Below are positions 43,293 through 49,974 of a stretch of 49,974 bases of DNA, piece after piece. The DNA comes from Candidatus Zixiibacteriota bacterium (GTDB taxonomy: Bacteria; Zixibacteria; MSB-5A5; GN15; FEB-12): the NCBI GenBank assembly GCA_034439475.1, contig JAWXAN010000071.1:1-49974 (forward strand), given 5' to 3'. Made by a program: the position numbers and the translations under genes. The notes beneath the pieces were generated by a model, which saw only the letters and a program-made list of their open reading frames with translations, was not told the origin of the DNA and did not search any database. Position 1 is the first letter of the stretch, and every line of letters starts with the position of its first letter.

Positions 43293-45029
43293 ATGGCAGA
43301 TAAAAGAACAAAGGAAAGCAAATCGGTGTCCGTTTCTCTTGCCGCACTGGATGCCATAAAAACTCTCTTTACTAAGGGCACGGACAAACAGAAGTTAGAG
43401 TTGCTGAAACGGCTTAGGGCTTCAACTATTACCGACCCTGAAGAAATTCAGCATTACCATGACTTGCTCTGCTTCCTCAGGGTCTACGCTGGTAATTCAA
43501 CTCTTTTAAAAGAAAGTGAGAAGCAACTCAAGCATTTCGGTGCGCGCGTAGAGCTGTATCAAGCGGCAACCCGCGACCGCAAGGCGAAAAAGCTTGTCGA
43601 TTCGGGGATTGAGGGCACAACAGTCGAAGGTCTGTTCAGCTATGAGTTGACACGTTTTCTGTGCCGTCGATATGGAGAAGCGTTGACAATAGACTGGAAA
43701 CGGTATGACAAGGAAGGGGCTGACCCATTGGTGACTGTGCTACCTCAGTTAGTAGCTTGGCCGGAACTCGACACATTCGACAATGACAAGGAGCTTGATA
43801 CGCGAAAGTGGCTTCAATCAGCGCAAGGCAAGACGAGCCAGAATGAGCTGGGTGCGCTTCTTCTATTATTTGAAAATTCCAAGCTGAGCCGTGAGATGCA
43901 ACGCTATTTGTTTGACCAGCTTGATTTGGGAATCCTATGGACATTGACCAATTCTCCCGCTTCGCGAACATTGAAACGCGTTGCAGGGCCGGGGACGCAC
44001 TATCAGAAAGAGGGACTGAAGGGACGGTCTGCAGATTTACGAGCAGAACTTGATAAAGCGCCGACAGATCTCACATTGGTTTCAGCCAAAGTCGGTCAGC
44101 AATATGTTGACGACATCAAAGAGGCGCTTGGTGTTCGAATCCGGGAGCTCTTTTCATTGACCGGCGCGAATCCCAACGAAGTCTACATAAACGATCCGGG
44201 GCGGGGTTTGCGAATTGTGATATATGGAAGCAATCCGGGTATTCGCCTGCCCCTCGAAAGCAACTTTGGGGCAATGCTCATTCGCAATAATATTCCCATC
44301 GGTTACGGCGTGTGCGCAACGCTTTTTGATCGCGCAGAGATAGCTATCAATGTCTTTCCGGCATTCCGGAGTGGCGAATCGGCATTTATAATCGAGCAGT
44401 TTTTTCGGCTCTTTCATCATCATTTTGGCGCACAAACGCTTTTCGTGCGAAGCTATCAGATTGGCGACAATAACGATGAGGCGCTCGAATCAGGTTCTTT
44501 CTGGTTTTATTACAAACTTGGATTCCGATCAGTTCAGCCAAATGTTAGACTTTTGGCAGAGAAAGAATATAAGAGGATTATAGAAGGAAAAGGCTACCGT
44601 TCACCGATCCGAATGCTGAAGAGACTCGCTATCAGCGACATGTTTTTTTCGATCGATCCCCAGCAGATGTCATCGTACCAAGAACTTCTTGTGTCAAACC
44701 TCGGCAAAGCCGTCACTCGCCACATTTCAGAACATTACGAGGGGAATCGACAACGAATGATTTCTGAGTCCGTAAAAATACTCGCCCAACTGCTTGCTTT
44801 ACGAAATATATCGCGCTGGAGCGCAGATGAAAAAGTTGGGTTCGAACGAATTGCGCCGCTTATCTCTTCGATTCCAGAACTTGGCAACTGGAGTCCTGCA
44901 GATAAAAAGCTTCTGGCCAAAATTATTCGGGCCAAAGGCGGATTATCCGAAAGAGAGTTTGTGCTTCTCTGCAATCGACATGAACGGCTTAAATCATCCT
45001 TGACAAAATTAGCAGAAGCATCGGCATAA
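43293..45029 (+). CDS. Uncharacterised 578-residue protein with GNAT-like segment
   Basis: I do not recognise a named family. Residues 1-100 are charged and helical. Around 325-415 there is a segment that looks like part of an acetyltransferase (GNAT) fold: PIGYGVCATLFDRAEIAINV, then FRSGESAFIIEQFFRLF and SGSFWFYYKLGFRS, the last resembling the FYxKLGF strand-helix end of GNAT proteins. The remaining C-terminal 150 residues are helical. No signal peptide or membrane segment. It follows livF by 63 bases on the same strand and may be read through from the liv operon, but a functional link is not evident. Confidence 0.65.
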   Translation: MADKRTKESKSVSVSLAALDAIKTLFTKGTDKQKLELLKRLRASTITDPEEIQHYHDLLCFLRVYAGNSTLLKESEKQLKHFGARVELYQAATRDRKAKKLVDSGIEGTTVEGLFSYELTRFLCRRYGEALTIDWKRYDKEGADPLVTVLPQLVAWPELDTFDNDKELDTRKWLQSAQGKTSQNELGALLLLFENSKLSREMQRYLFDQLDLGILWTLTNSPASRTLKRVAGPGTHYQKEGLKGRSADLRAELDKAPTDLTLVSAKVGQQYVDDIKEALGVRIRELFSLTGANPNEVYINDPGRGLRIVIYGSNPGIRLPLESNFGAMLIRNNIPIGYGVCATLFDRAEIAINVFPAFRSGESAFIIEQFFRLFHHHFGAQTLFVRSYQIGDNNDEALESGSFWFYYKLGFRSVQPNVRLLAEKEYKRIIEGKGYRSPIRMLKRLAISDMFFSIDPQQMSSYQELLVSNLGKAVTRHISEHYEGNRQRMISESVKILAQLLALRNISRWSADEKVGFERIAPLISSIPELGNWSPADKKLLAKIIRAKGGLSEREFVLLCNRHERLKSSLTKLAEASA

Positions 45030-45037
45030 ATAAAAAA

Positions 45038-45068
45038 CCTGCCGCGAGTGTGTGCTTCTCGCGGCAGG
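45038..45068. terminator. Terminator between two convergent genes
   Basis: CCTGCCGCGAG (45038-45048) pairs perfectly with CTCGCGGCAGG (45058-45068). On the minus strand it is followed by TTTTTTATTTA, a strong terminator for the TPR gene ending at 45118. On the plus strand the T-run is weak, so it may only partly serve the gene ending at 45029. Confidence 0.85.
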
Positions 45069-45117
45069 GTATTATCTCTAAACACGACTATTGCTGTCGT
45101 GATTTCTTTTAAGTCTC

Positions 45118-46377
45118 TTATTTGGAAGCGGATTTAGCGGCGAACGATTCGCCAAACTGAGTTGGATTGAGTTTGGCAAGCATCGCCCTGCACTCATCGG
45201 CCTTGCTGGGCAGATTGGCGCTCTCGTAAATCTGAACGGCATATTTGTACAGATGGGGTTCGTAGCTTCCGAAACGCAGTGCGCGGTCGGCATACTTAAC
45301 AGCCTCACCAATGTTGCCATTGACGAAAAGAGCACGAGCCATCAACATATCTGTTTCAATGTCGCCCCTGTCTGCGGCTTCGGCTTTTGCAAGCATCCAA
45401 GCTTCGTGCTTTCTGTCCGAAAACTTAAGCAAGTATTCTGCTAGAACTCGGCGGTGGCCGACATCGCCAGCAGCAATTTCACTGCTGAGAAGGGCATGGG
45501 CGCTATCTCGAAGCCGAGCGGCATGGACTTTGTCCCCCATTCTCTCGCTGATATCGGCGCGGCGAAAAATAAGGTCATGATGGATGATTTGCGACAAAGC
45601 TGAGTCCAAAAGAGGGGCCGCACTCTTATCATCCCCTTCAATTTCGTATGTCTCAGCTAAGTGTTCAAGGGCGATTGGATATCCGGGGAGAATTTCAAGC
45701 GATTTCAGGAAATGTGCGCGAGCTTGGGGTACCTCTCCTTTACGAAGATAGAGATCACCGTACATGACCGACGCCCACGCCGATGGCTCGGGATTTGATC
45801 CGACCGGAAGTTTGACGCATTTATTCCAGAGCGCGTCGGCTTCGTCCCATCGGCCATGAAGTAGGTGCACCTTTGCCAGACGGCTCCAGGCGGCCATGCC
45901 GGGTTTTTCTACCGCGAACTTTGCGTAGCTCTCTTCGGCTGTCATGTAATCGCCAAGTTCGTATGCAACGTCTCCCAAAACCGCGGTGATGGTAGGATTA
46001 ACAGCGGCTTCGCTGAGAACAGTCACGAGGACACCTTTGGCTTCCTTAAATTTATGCTGGGAGCTTAAAGTGGTTGCAAGACCAAAAACGGCATCGCTGT
46101 TATGCTCCGGCTGAATCTTGAGGGATTGCCGAAAGGCCCCTTCGGCGAGACGATAATCAGCAAGTGAACCAGTAAGGCGGGCTTTAGAATTATAAGCCGC
46201 CCCGAGTTCCTTGGCCATCATAAAGCTCTTCGGATCTGTCACAAGCTTGTGAGTAAAGAAAGATATCTCCAGATCGAGTCTGCCCACAGCCGCAGTATTG
46301 GATTCTGCGGCGTGGGTAGAGGTAAACAGGGCGGCGACGGCAAGCAGGTTCATAAAAATTCGTTGTGCTCTTTTCAT
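45118..46377 (-). CDS. Exported TPR-repeat protein of the DUF4331 operon
   Basis: About 419 residues from ATG 46377, which follows CCGGAGAATTAAA and opens a signal peptide (MKRAQRIFMNLLAVAALFTSTHAA). The frame is open upstream to 46515 but that part overlaps the preceding gene. The body is TPR-like helices: LAEGAFRQSLKIQPEHNSDAVFGL, GDYMTAEESYAKFAVEKPGMAAWSRLA, ARAHFLKSLEILPGYPIALEHLAE. Probably periplasmic. One base separates it from the DUF4331 C-half gene, so the two are tightly coupled and likely work together. Confidence 0.87.
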   Translation of the reverse strand: MKRAQRIFMNLLAVAALFTSTHAAESNTAAVGRLDLEISFFTHKLVTDPKSFMMAKELGAAYNSKARLTGSLADYRLAEGAFRQSLKIQPEHNSDAVFGLATTLSSQHKFKEAKGVLVTVLSEAAVNPTITAVLGDVAYELGDYMTAEESYAKFAVEKPGMAAWSRLAKVHLLHGRWDEADALWNKCVKLPVGSNPEPSAWASVMYGDLYLRKGEVPQARAHFLKSLEILPGYPIALEHLAETYEIEGDDKSAAPLLDSALSQIIHHDLIFRRADISERMGDKVHAARLRDSAHALLSSEIAAGDVGHRRVLAEYLLKFSDRKHEAWMLAKAEAADRGDIETDMLMARALFVNGNIGEAVKYADRALRFGSYEPHLYKYAVQIYESANLPSKADECRAMLAKLNPTQFGESFAAKSASK

Positions 46378-46378
46378 T

Positions 46379-46906
46379 TTAATTCTCCGGGGCGAGAAAC
46401 GGAAATGTTCCGAGGAAGGTGGCATCGTTGCTATTGATGGCATCGCCAACTCCGGCGCCGCCAAGGGCGTTGCCGCGATTAAGAACAAGACCCACTGCAG
46501 CATCGATGACATCATCGGTCAAGCGGCGACCATTGGGAAACTGAACCGGGTTTGCAAAATTAATTGTGACAACATCCGGAATCAGAGCGGTTGCCACTTG
46601 TGTTGGCGTCAGGCCGGGGGCGTCCTCGGCAGGAAAACCGGAAACAGCATTAACCGCGGCGCGGATATTAGTTATCGTTGTGGTGGCAACCGGACGAAAA
46701 TTAGCCTCATCATTGACCGGCGCTGCGACGTTGAAAGCGTCTTTCTGAACAGACGTCGGAATGAGAGCGGTATTTATAGCCGGGATGGCCATTCTGTCGG
46801 TTTGAACGTAAGTCACACCCGGATCCATGGTGGTGTTGTCGTTATCGCAACCGGGCAAACCCGCCATGGCTATGGTTGCTGTCAGTAAAATAATCTTCAA
46901 TTTCAT
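46379..46906 (-). CDS. DUF4331 C-terminal half as separate lipoprotein
   Basis: 175 residues with its own lipoprotein signal (MKLKIILLTATIAMAGLPGC, Cys20). The body matches the C-terminal part of DUF4331 proteins: YVQTDRMAIPAINTALIP near residue 32 and FPNGRRLTDDVIDAAVGLVL near 123, ending in FLGTFPFLAPEN. Normal DUF4331 proteins carry this together with the N-terminal half in one chain; here the two are separate genes, each with an export signal, so this is not a simple frameshift. Function of DUF4331 is unknown. 58 bases after the N-half gene. Confidence 0.8.
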   Translation of the reverse strand: MKLKIILLTATIAMAGLPGCDNDNTTMDPGVTYVQTDRMAIPAINTALIPTSVQKDAFNVAAPVNDEANFRPVATTTITNIRAAVNAVSGFPAEDAPGLTPTQVATALIPDVVTINFANPVQFPNGRRLTDDVIDAAVGLVLNRGNALGGAGVGDAINSNDATFLGTFPFLAPEN

Positions 46907-46964
46907 ATTTCTATACTTTCTTTCTTCATTATCGAATTCATGTTTTCGATACGGTGTTAATCAT

Positions 46965-47630
46965 TTAGTTGGTTTGCGGTTCGGTGATACTGGTCCATGC
47001 CCGTATTGTGCCGGTATTGGCGTTTGCCGCGCCTGTAAGAGCAACAATGGGGAGTTCAATAACGATCGAACCAACATTTCGTCCGGCAAAGAAGTCGACC
47101 GGCGAGCCTGCGCCCGAAGCGCGGTATCCGGCGGCGGGAATATACGGTGCGGCAACAAAGGCTTTGAAGCCATCGAGGTCAAAAAAGAATGGATCTTCGC
47201 GGGGGCCAACAAATATTTTTATGGGTCCAGATGTCGTAATTATCGGAGCAGAACCCGCAGGGGTTACCTGCCCGGTGATTGGCGTGGCGCCAAGTCCCGC
47301 GACGCTGAATGTCTGGGTTGTATTTCCCGTAAAAGTAACCGTAACTACGGCATCGGCCAACAAGTCGCCAGTGTTGTCGACATGGATATTGTAGCGGGCG
47401 GCTTGTGAGAAAAGCGGAACCGGCGCTGCGCCTGGAACATGCGATGATACATTCATCGCCACAACCAAATTATTGGCATTGGTCGGACTGCGGAAAGCAT
47501 AGACATCAGTCACGTCTGTCCGTACATCACGATTGGCCAGCGGTGAGTCGAAGTGATCGGCGGCGATAGCTATACCTGCGATAGCCATGAGTCCGGCGAC
47601 AGTGAGCGAGAGCGTTTTTCTGAGCTTCAT
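46965..47630 (-). CDS. DUF4331 N-terminal half, exported
   Basis: About 221 residues from ATG 47630 with a signal peptide (MKLRKTLSLTVAGLMAIAGIAIAA). It continues DHFDSPLANRDVRTDVTDVYAFRSP, the classical DUF4331 start, then ARYNIHVDNTGDLLADAVV and GPREDPFFFDLDGFKAF, and ends shortly after DFFAGRNVGSIVIELPI with a TGTIRAWTSITEPQTN end. The frame is open to 47699, but the signal peptide begins at 47630, after an AAAGGG site. First gene of a three-gene operon with the C-half lipoprotein and the TPR protein. It diverges from the sigma-54 activator gene. Confidence 0.82.
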   Translation of the reverse strand: MKLRKTLSLTVAGLMAIAGIAIAADHFDSPLANRDVRTDVTDVYAFRSPTNANNLVVAMNVSSHVPGAAPVPLFSQAARYNIHVDNTGDLLADAVVTVTFTGNTTQTFSVAGLGATPITGQVTPAGSAPIITTSGPIKIFVGPREDPFFFDLDGFKAFVAAPYIPAAGYRASGAGSPVDFFAGRNVGSIVIELPIVALTGAANANTGTIRAWTSITEPQTN

Positions 47631-47699
47631 TTCTGGGAGCCCTTTCTGTGTTGTCCCCGAACTTTCAGTTTCGCGGGACCGTGTGTGTTTCCTTCTCAA

Positions 47700-47957
47700 T
47701 CATCACAGTCTATTTTAATAGGTCTGTGGATCGTCTTCTGTCTCGGCTGAGTATATCATTTCGCATGCCAAGTCGTACTGAATATAATTTTTGATCGTAA
47801 GCCATTGATTGCAAAACATTTAGATGATTTACGGAAGGAATAGCGCCCTTGAGATGAATCATGAAATTTCATTATTATGTATATTTATCATGAATAATCG
47901 TGGAATATTCTAAAATTGTCATGTCAATCATGATCTTTCAAGCAGTATATTAGTGAT
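47700..47957. other. Divergent AT-rich spacer with three ATCATGA words
   Basis: ATCATGA occurs at 47858-47864, 47887-47893 and 47927-47933, each containing the palindrome TCATGA, just before the activator gene. They may be operator sites, though AT-rich sequence makes chance copies possible. Confidence 0.3.
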
Positions 47958-49640
47958 GTGAGTGAAAGTGAGAAACAGCACCAAACCGATAAGTTAATCG
48001 ACGAATCTGGTCTAGCGAGAAAGTCTGCCGAAGCCGCGCTTCGTGACAGCCAGGAGCGCTATCGCGCCCTTGCGGAAAACTCCTCTGATATTATTATCCG
48101 TTTTGACAGACAGTACAGGCATGTGTATGTCAACAAAGCTGTAATTGAATTAGCTGGATTTCCTCCTGAATTTGCGATTGGAAAAACCCACGAAGAACTT
48201 GGCTATCCGACCGAAATCGCTCAGGCCATTGAATACAATATCCAGAAAGTCTTTGATTCCGGCCAACCGTTGCTCATTCAGGGAGAATTGCAGACACTCA
48301 AAGGTCTAAGATTTTTTGATGCGCGGCTTCTGCCGGAATTCTCTGCTGACGGAACGGTTGAATCTGTCCTCACGACTACTCGAGACATCACGCCGCTTCG
48401 CGATGCCCAGAAAGAGCTTGAGGAAGCAAACACATCCCTTGAGCAGCGAGTCACAGACCGCACGGCGAAACTTGTCGACATAAATGCCAAACTTGAACAT
48501 GAAGTCAAAATTCGAACTCAGGTCGAAGCAAATCTCTATGTCGCCAATAGGGAACTTGAATTGAGACTTCAGGAAATTAGCCGACTTCGAGAACAGCTGG
48601 AGTTTGAAAATGAATATCTTCGAGAAGAGGTCGAGGCCGAACATTCGTTTGGAGAGATGATCGGCACCAGTCAGGCTCTCAAACATGTGGTGGCGCAAAT
48701 CGAGATGGTAGCTCCGACCGAAGCCAGTGTGCTTATCCTTGGAGAATCGGGAACCGGAAAGGAAATGGTCGCGCGCGGGATTCACCAGCGAAGCGGCAGG
48801 AGCGGCCGTCCGATGGTTAAAGTGAATTGCGCAGCCGTTCCACGTGAACTGTTTGAAAGCGAGTTTTTTGGGCATGTCCGGGGGTCATTCACCGGAGCTG
48901 TTAAGGACAGAATCGGCCGTTTCCAACTTGCCCATGGCGGCACACTCTTTCTTGACGAACTGGCTGAGATCCCTTTGGAGTTGCAAAGCAAACTTCTTCG
49001 CGTTCTTCAGGAAGGACAATTCGAGAGGGTAGGCGAAGATGTCACACGGACTGTCGATGTTCGTATCATCGCCGCAACAAACCGAGATCTAAAAAAAGAG
49101 ACGCAGGAAGGTAGATTTCGACAAGACCTATTTTATCGGTTGTCGGTCTTTCCAATTGAAGTCCCCTCCTTGCGAGACAGGCAAGACGATATTCCCCTGC
49201 TTGCGGCGCATTTTATCGATAAAGTCTGCGGCAGGCTGAACCGGCCGAGTGTAAAGCTTTCAAAAAGGGTCGTTCATGATCTTCAAGGGTATGATTGGCC
49301 GGGCAACATTCGCGAACTTCAAAATGTCGTGGAGCGGGCCTGTATAGTTTCTCGGGACGGGGCGTTCCGCGCTGACCTCGGACAGGATGACTCCGATAGG
49401 AAGGCGCCAAGCAGGTTCAAACCCCCGCCAGCCCAAACCTTCAGCGCGCCAATCGAACATGAAAGCTTTGTTTCGCTTCAGGAACTGCGCGCACGGGAGC
49501 GTGAGAGTATTGAGGCGGCGTTAAAAAAGACCGATGGAAAACTCTATGGCAAAGGGGGAGCCGCGGAACTATTGGGAATCAATCCGACCACATTGGCATC
49601 GCGGTTAAAGAAGATGGGTATAGCTCGTGGTGGTCAATAA
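47958..49640 (+). CDS. PAS-domain sigma-54-dependent transcriptional activator (NtrC family)
   Basis: 560 residues, GTG start. PAS domain at about 30-150 ([28 protein letters not shown]), a coiled-coil linker (about 150-230), then the AAA+ domain: Walker A GESGTGKE, the sigma-54 contact loop GSFTGA (common form GAFTGA), Walker [13 protein letters not shown], sensor motifs ATNRDL and [20 protein letters not shown]. The C-terminal Fis-type helix-turn-helix is at about 520-555 ([22 protein letters not shown]). It senses a signal through PAS instead of a receiver domain. Divergent from the DUF4331 operon, a plausible target. No obvious ribosome site before the GTG. Confidence 0.93.
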   Translation: MSESEKQHQTDKLIDESGLARKSAEAALRDSQERYRALAENSSDIIIRFDRQYRHVYVNKAVIELAGFPPEFAIGKTHEELGYPTEIAQAIEYNIQKVFDSGQPLLIQGELQTLKGLRFFDARLLPEFSADGTVESVLTTTRDITPLRDAQKELEEANTSLEQRVTDRTAKLVDINAKLEHEVKIRTQVEANLYVANRELELRLQEISRLREQLEFENEYLREEVEAEHSFGEMIGTSQALKHVVAQIEMVAPTEASVLILGESGTGKEMVARGIHQRSGRSGRPMVKVNCAAVPRELFESEFFGHVRGSFTGAVKDRIGRFQLAHGGTLFLDELAEIPLELQSKLLRVLQEGQFERVGEDVTRTVDVRIIAATNRDLKKETQEGRFRQDLFYRLSVFPIEVPSLRDRQDDIPLLAAHFIDKVCGRLNRPSVKLSKRVVHDLQGYDWPGNIRELQNVVERACIVSRDGAFRADLGQDDSDRKAPSRFKPPPAQTFSAPIEHESFVSLQELRARERESIEAALKKTDGKLYGKGGAAELLGINPTTLASRLKKMGIARGGQ

Positions 49641-49655
49641 CTGACCGATACACGT

Positions 49656-49850
49656 CTATTGTGAGGCGATCCCGGTTACCGCAACGGCCGCCGGTTCGGT
49701 GCACACTAATGGCTCACCAGATATGAAAACATATTCAATCATGCTACTTAAGTCGGATATATCTATGACTTGATCTGCTGATCCATCGACATTGGCGGCG
49801 ACAAGGGTCTGCTCGGCTTCGATGTCGGCGCTGAGTAAGTGACAGGCGAA
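49656..49850 (-). pseudogene. Fragment: C-terminal dockerin-like tail of a secreted protein
   Basis: On the minus strand an open stretch of 64 codons between stops at 49851-49853 and 49656-49658 encodes ANVDGSADQVIDISDLSSM followed by IEYVFISGEPLVCTEPAAVA. This is the same dockerin-like tail as at the end of the FG-GAP protein at 29262. It has no start codon of its own and an in-frame stop lies just upstream, at the border with the tandem repeat. So it is the end of a broken or frameshifted gene extending beyond the window. Confidence 0.65.
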
Positions 49851-49854
49851 TTAG

Positions 49855-49974
49855 CTGGGACTTGCGGAAAACCGTCGATTAAGTACATTGCGGTGATGAA
49901 AAATAGCAAACGCCAGAGTGCTGGGACTTGCGGAAAACCGCCGATTAAGTACATTGCGGTGATGAAAAATAGCA
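49855..49974. repeat. 66-bp tandem repeat at the window edge
   Basis: 54 bases starting CTGGGACTTGCGGAAAACCG at 49855-49908 recur at 49921-49974 with one mismatch, period 66, cut by the end of the window. The period is a multiple of three, and one minus-strand frame reads a 22-residue hydrophobic repeat (RLLFFITAMYLI.GFPQVP). More copies may lie beyond the window. Confidence 0.85.

Noticed and set aside
47757-47771. Possible sigma-54 promoter TTGGCATG-N4-ATGA on the minus strand before the DUF4331 operon
   Set aside because: The -24 part is good but the essential GC of the -12 element is missing.
49855-49974. CRISPR array
   Set aside because: Only two copies, 54-base unit with 12-base interval; typical array geometry and cas genes are absent.

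Overview
The window looks like a piece of chromosome from an uncultured Gram-negative bacterium of the FCB group, most likely candidate phylum Zixibacteria or a close relative (inference, no marker gene was searched). The evidence is an outer-membrane toolkit (LptB, a TonB-dependent receptor with a CarboxypepD_reg-like N-terminus, many lipobox lipoproteins, a DUF5916 protein) and secreted proteins ending in dockerin-like NVDG...DISDL...FIS tails, a style I associate with that lineage. Coding density is normal. No rRNA, tRNA or CRISPR was seen.

Layout: 531-1184 orphan NarL-type regulator; 1536-3527 aconitase; 3748-6348 DUF5916 outer-membrane protein; 6607-8358 two-gene nucleotide-sugar cassette (nucleotidyltransferase plus LegB-like dehydratase); 8485-10680 TPR lipoprotein; 10891-13854 lptB-rpoN-hpf in the classic order; 13923-15798 Nudix-like protein and EamA transporter; 15908-19484 a cobalamin-binding-type protein divergent from a TonB receptor; 19564-19938 a small GIY-YIG gene between 27-bp inverted repeats; 20316-22745 gyrA; 23178-25418 Smr protein and oligoendopeptidase F.

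25635-27768 is the accessory island. It holds the first 20 codons of a type I restriction hsdM gene cut off by an IS end, two remnants of one IS1-like element sharing perfect 18-bp terminal inverted repeats (three copies), and between the repeats a Panacea-domain antitoxin gene with a directly abutting unknown gene, a likely toxin-antitoxin pair.

27796-31271 has a PQQ-type sugar dehydrogenase lipoprotein and an FG-GAP/dockerin-like secreted protein. 31309-38327 is a complete phosphate module on the minus strand (phoB-phoR-pstS-pstC-pstA-pstB-phoU), followed divergently by a complete branched-chain amino-acid transporter (livK, livH, livM, livG, livF; 38488-43229). 43293-45029 is an unrecognised GNAT-like protein. 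45118-47630 is a minus-strand operon with a DUF4331 protein split into two separately exported halves plus a TPR protein. 47958-49640 is a PAS/AAA+/Fis sigma-54 activator, the natural client of the RpoN encoded at 11782. The right edge carries the tail of a dockerin-like gene next to a 66-bp tandem repeat.

Intergenic spacers at 1-530, 19485-20315, 22746-23177 and 25419-25560 carry dispersed palindromic repeats, some nested inside one another. The most interesting candidates for new biology are the Panacea pair packaged between IS ends, the GIY-YIG gene bracketed by palindromes that also occur elsewhere with a compensatory stem change, a gyrase A lacking both canonical quinolone-contact residues, and the fissioned DUF4331 operon.
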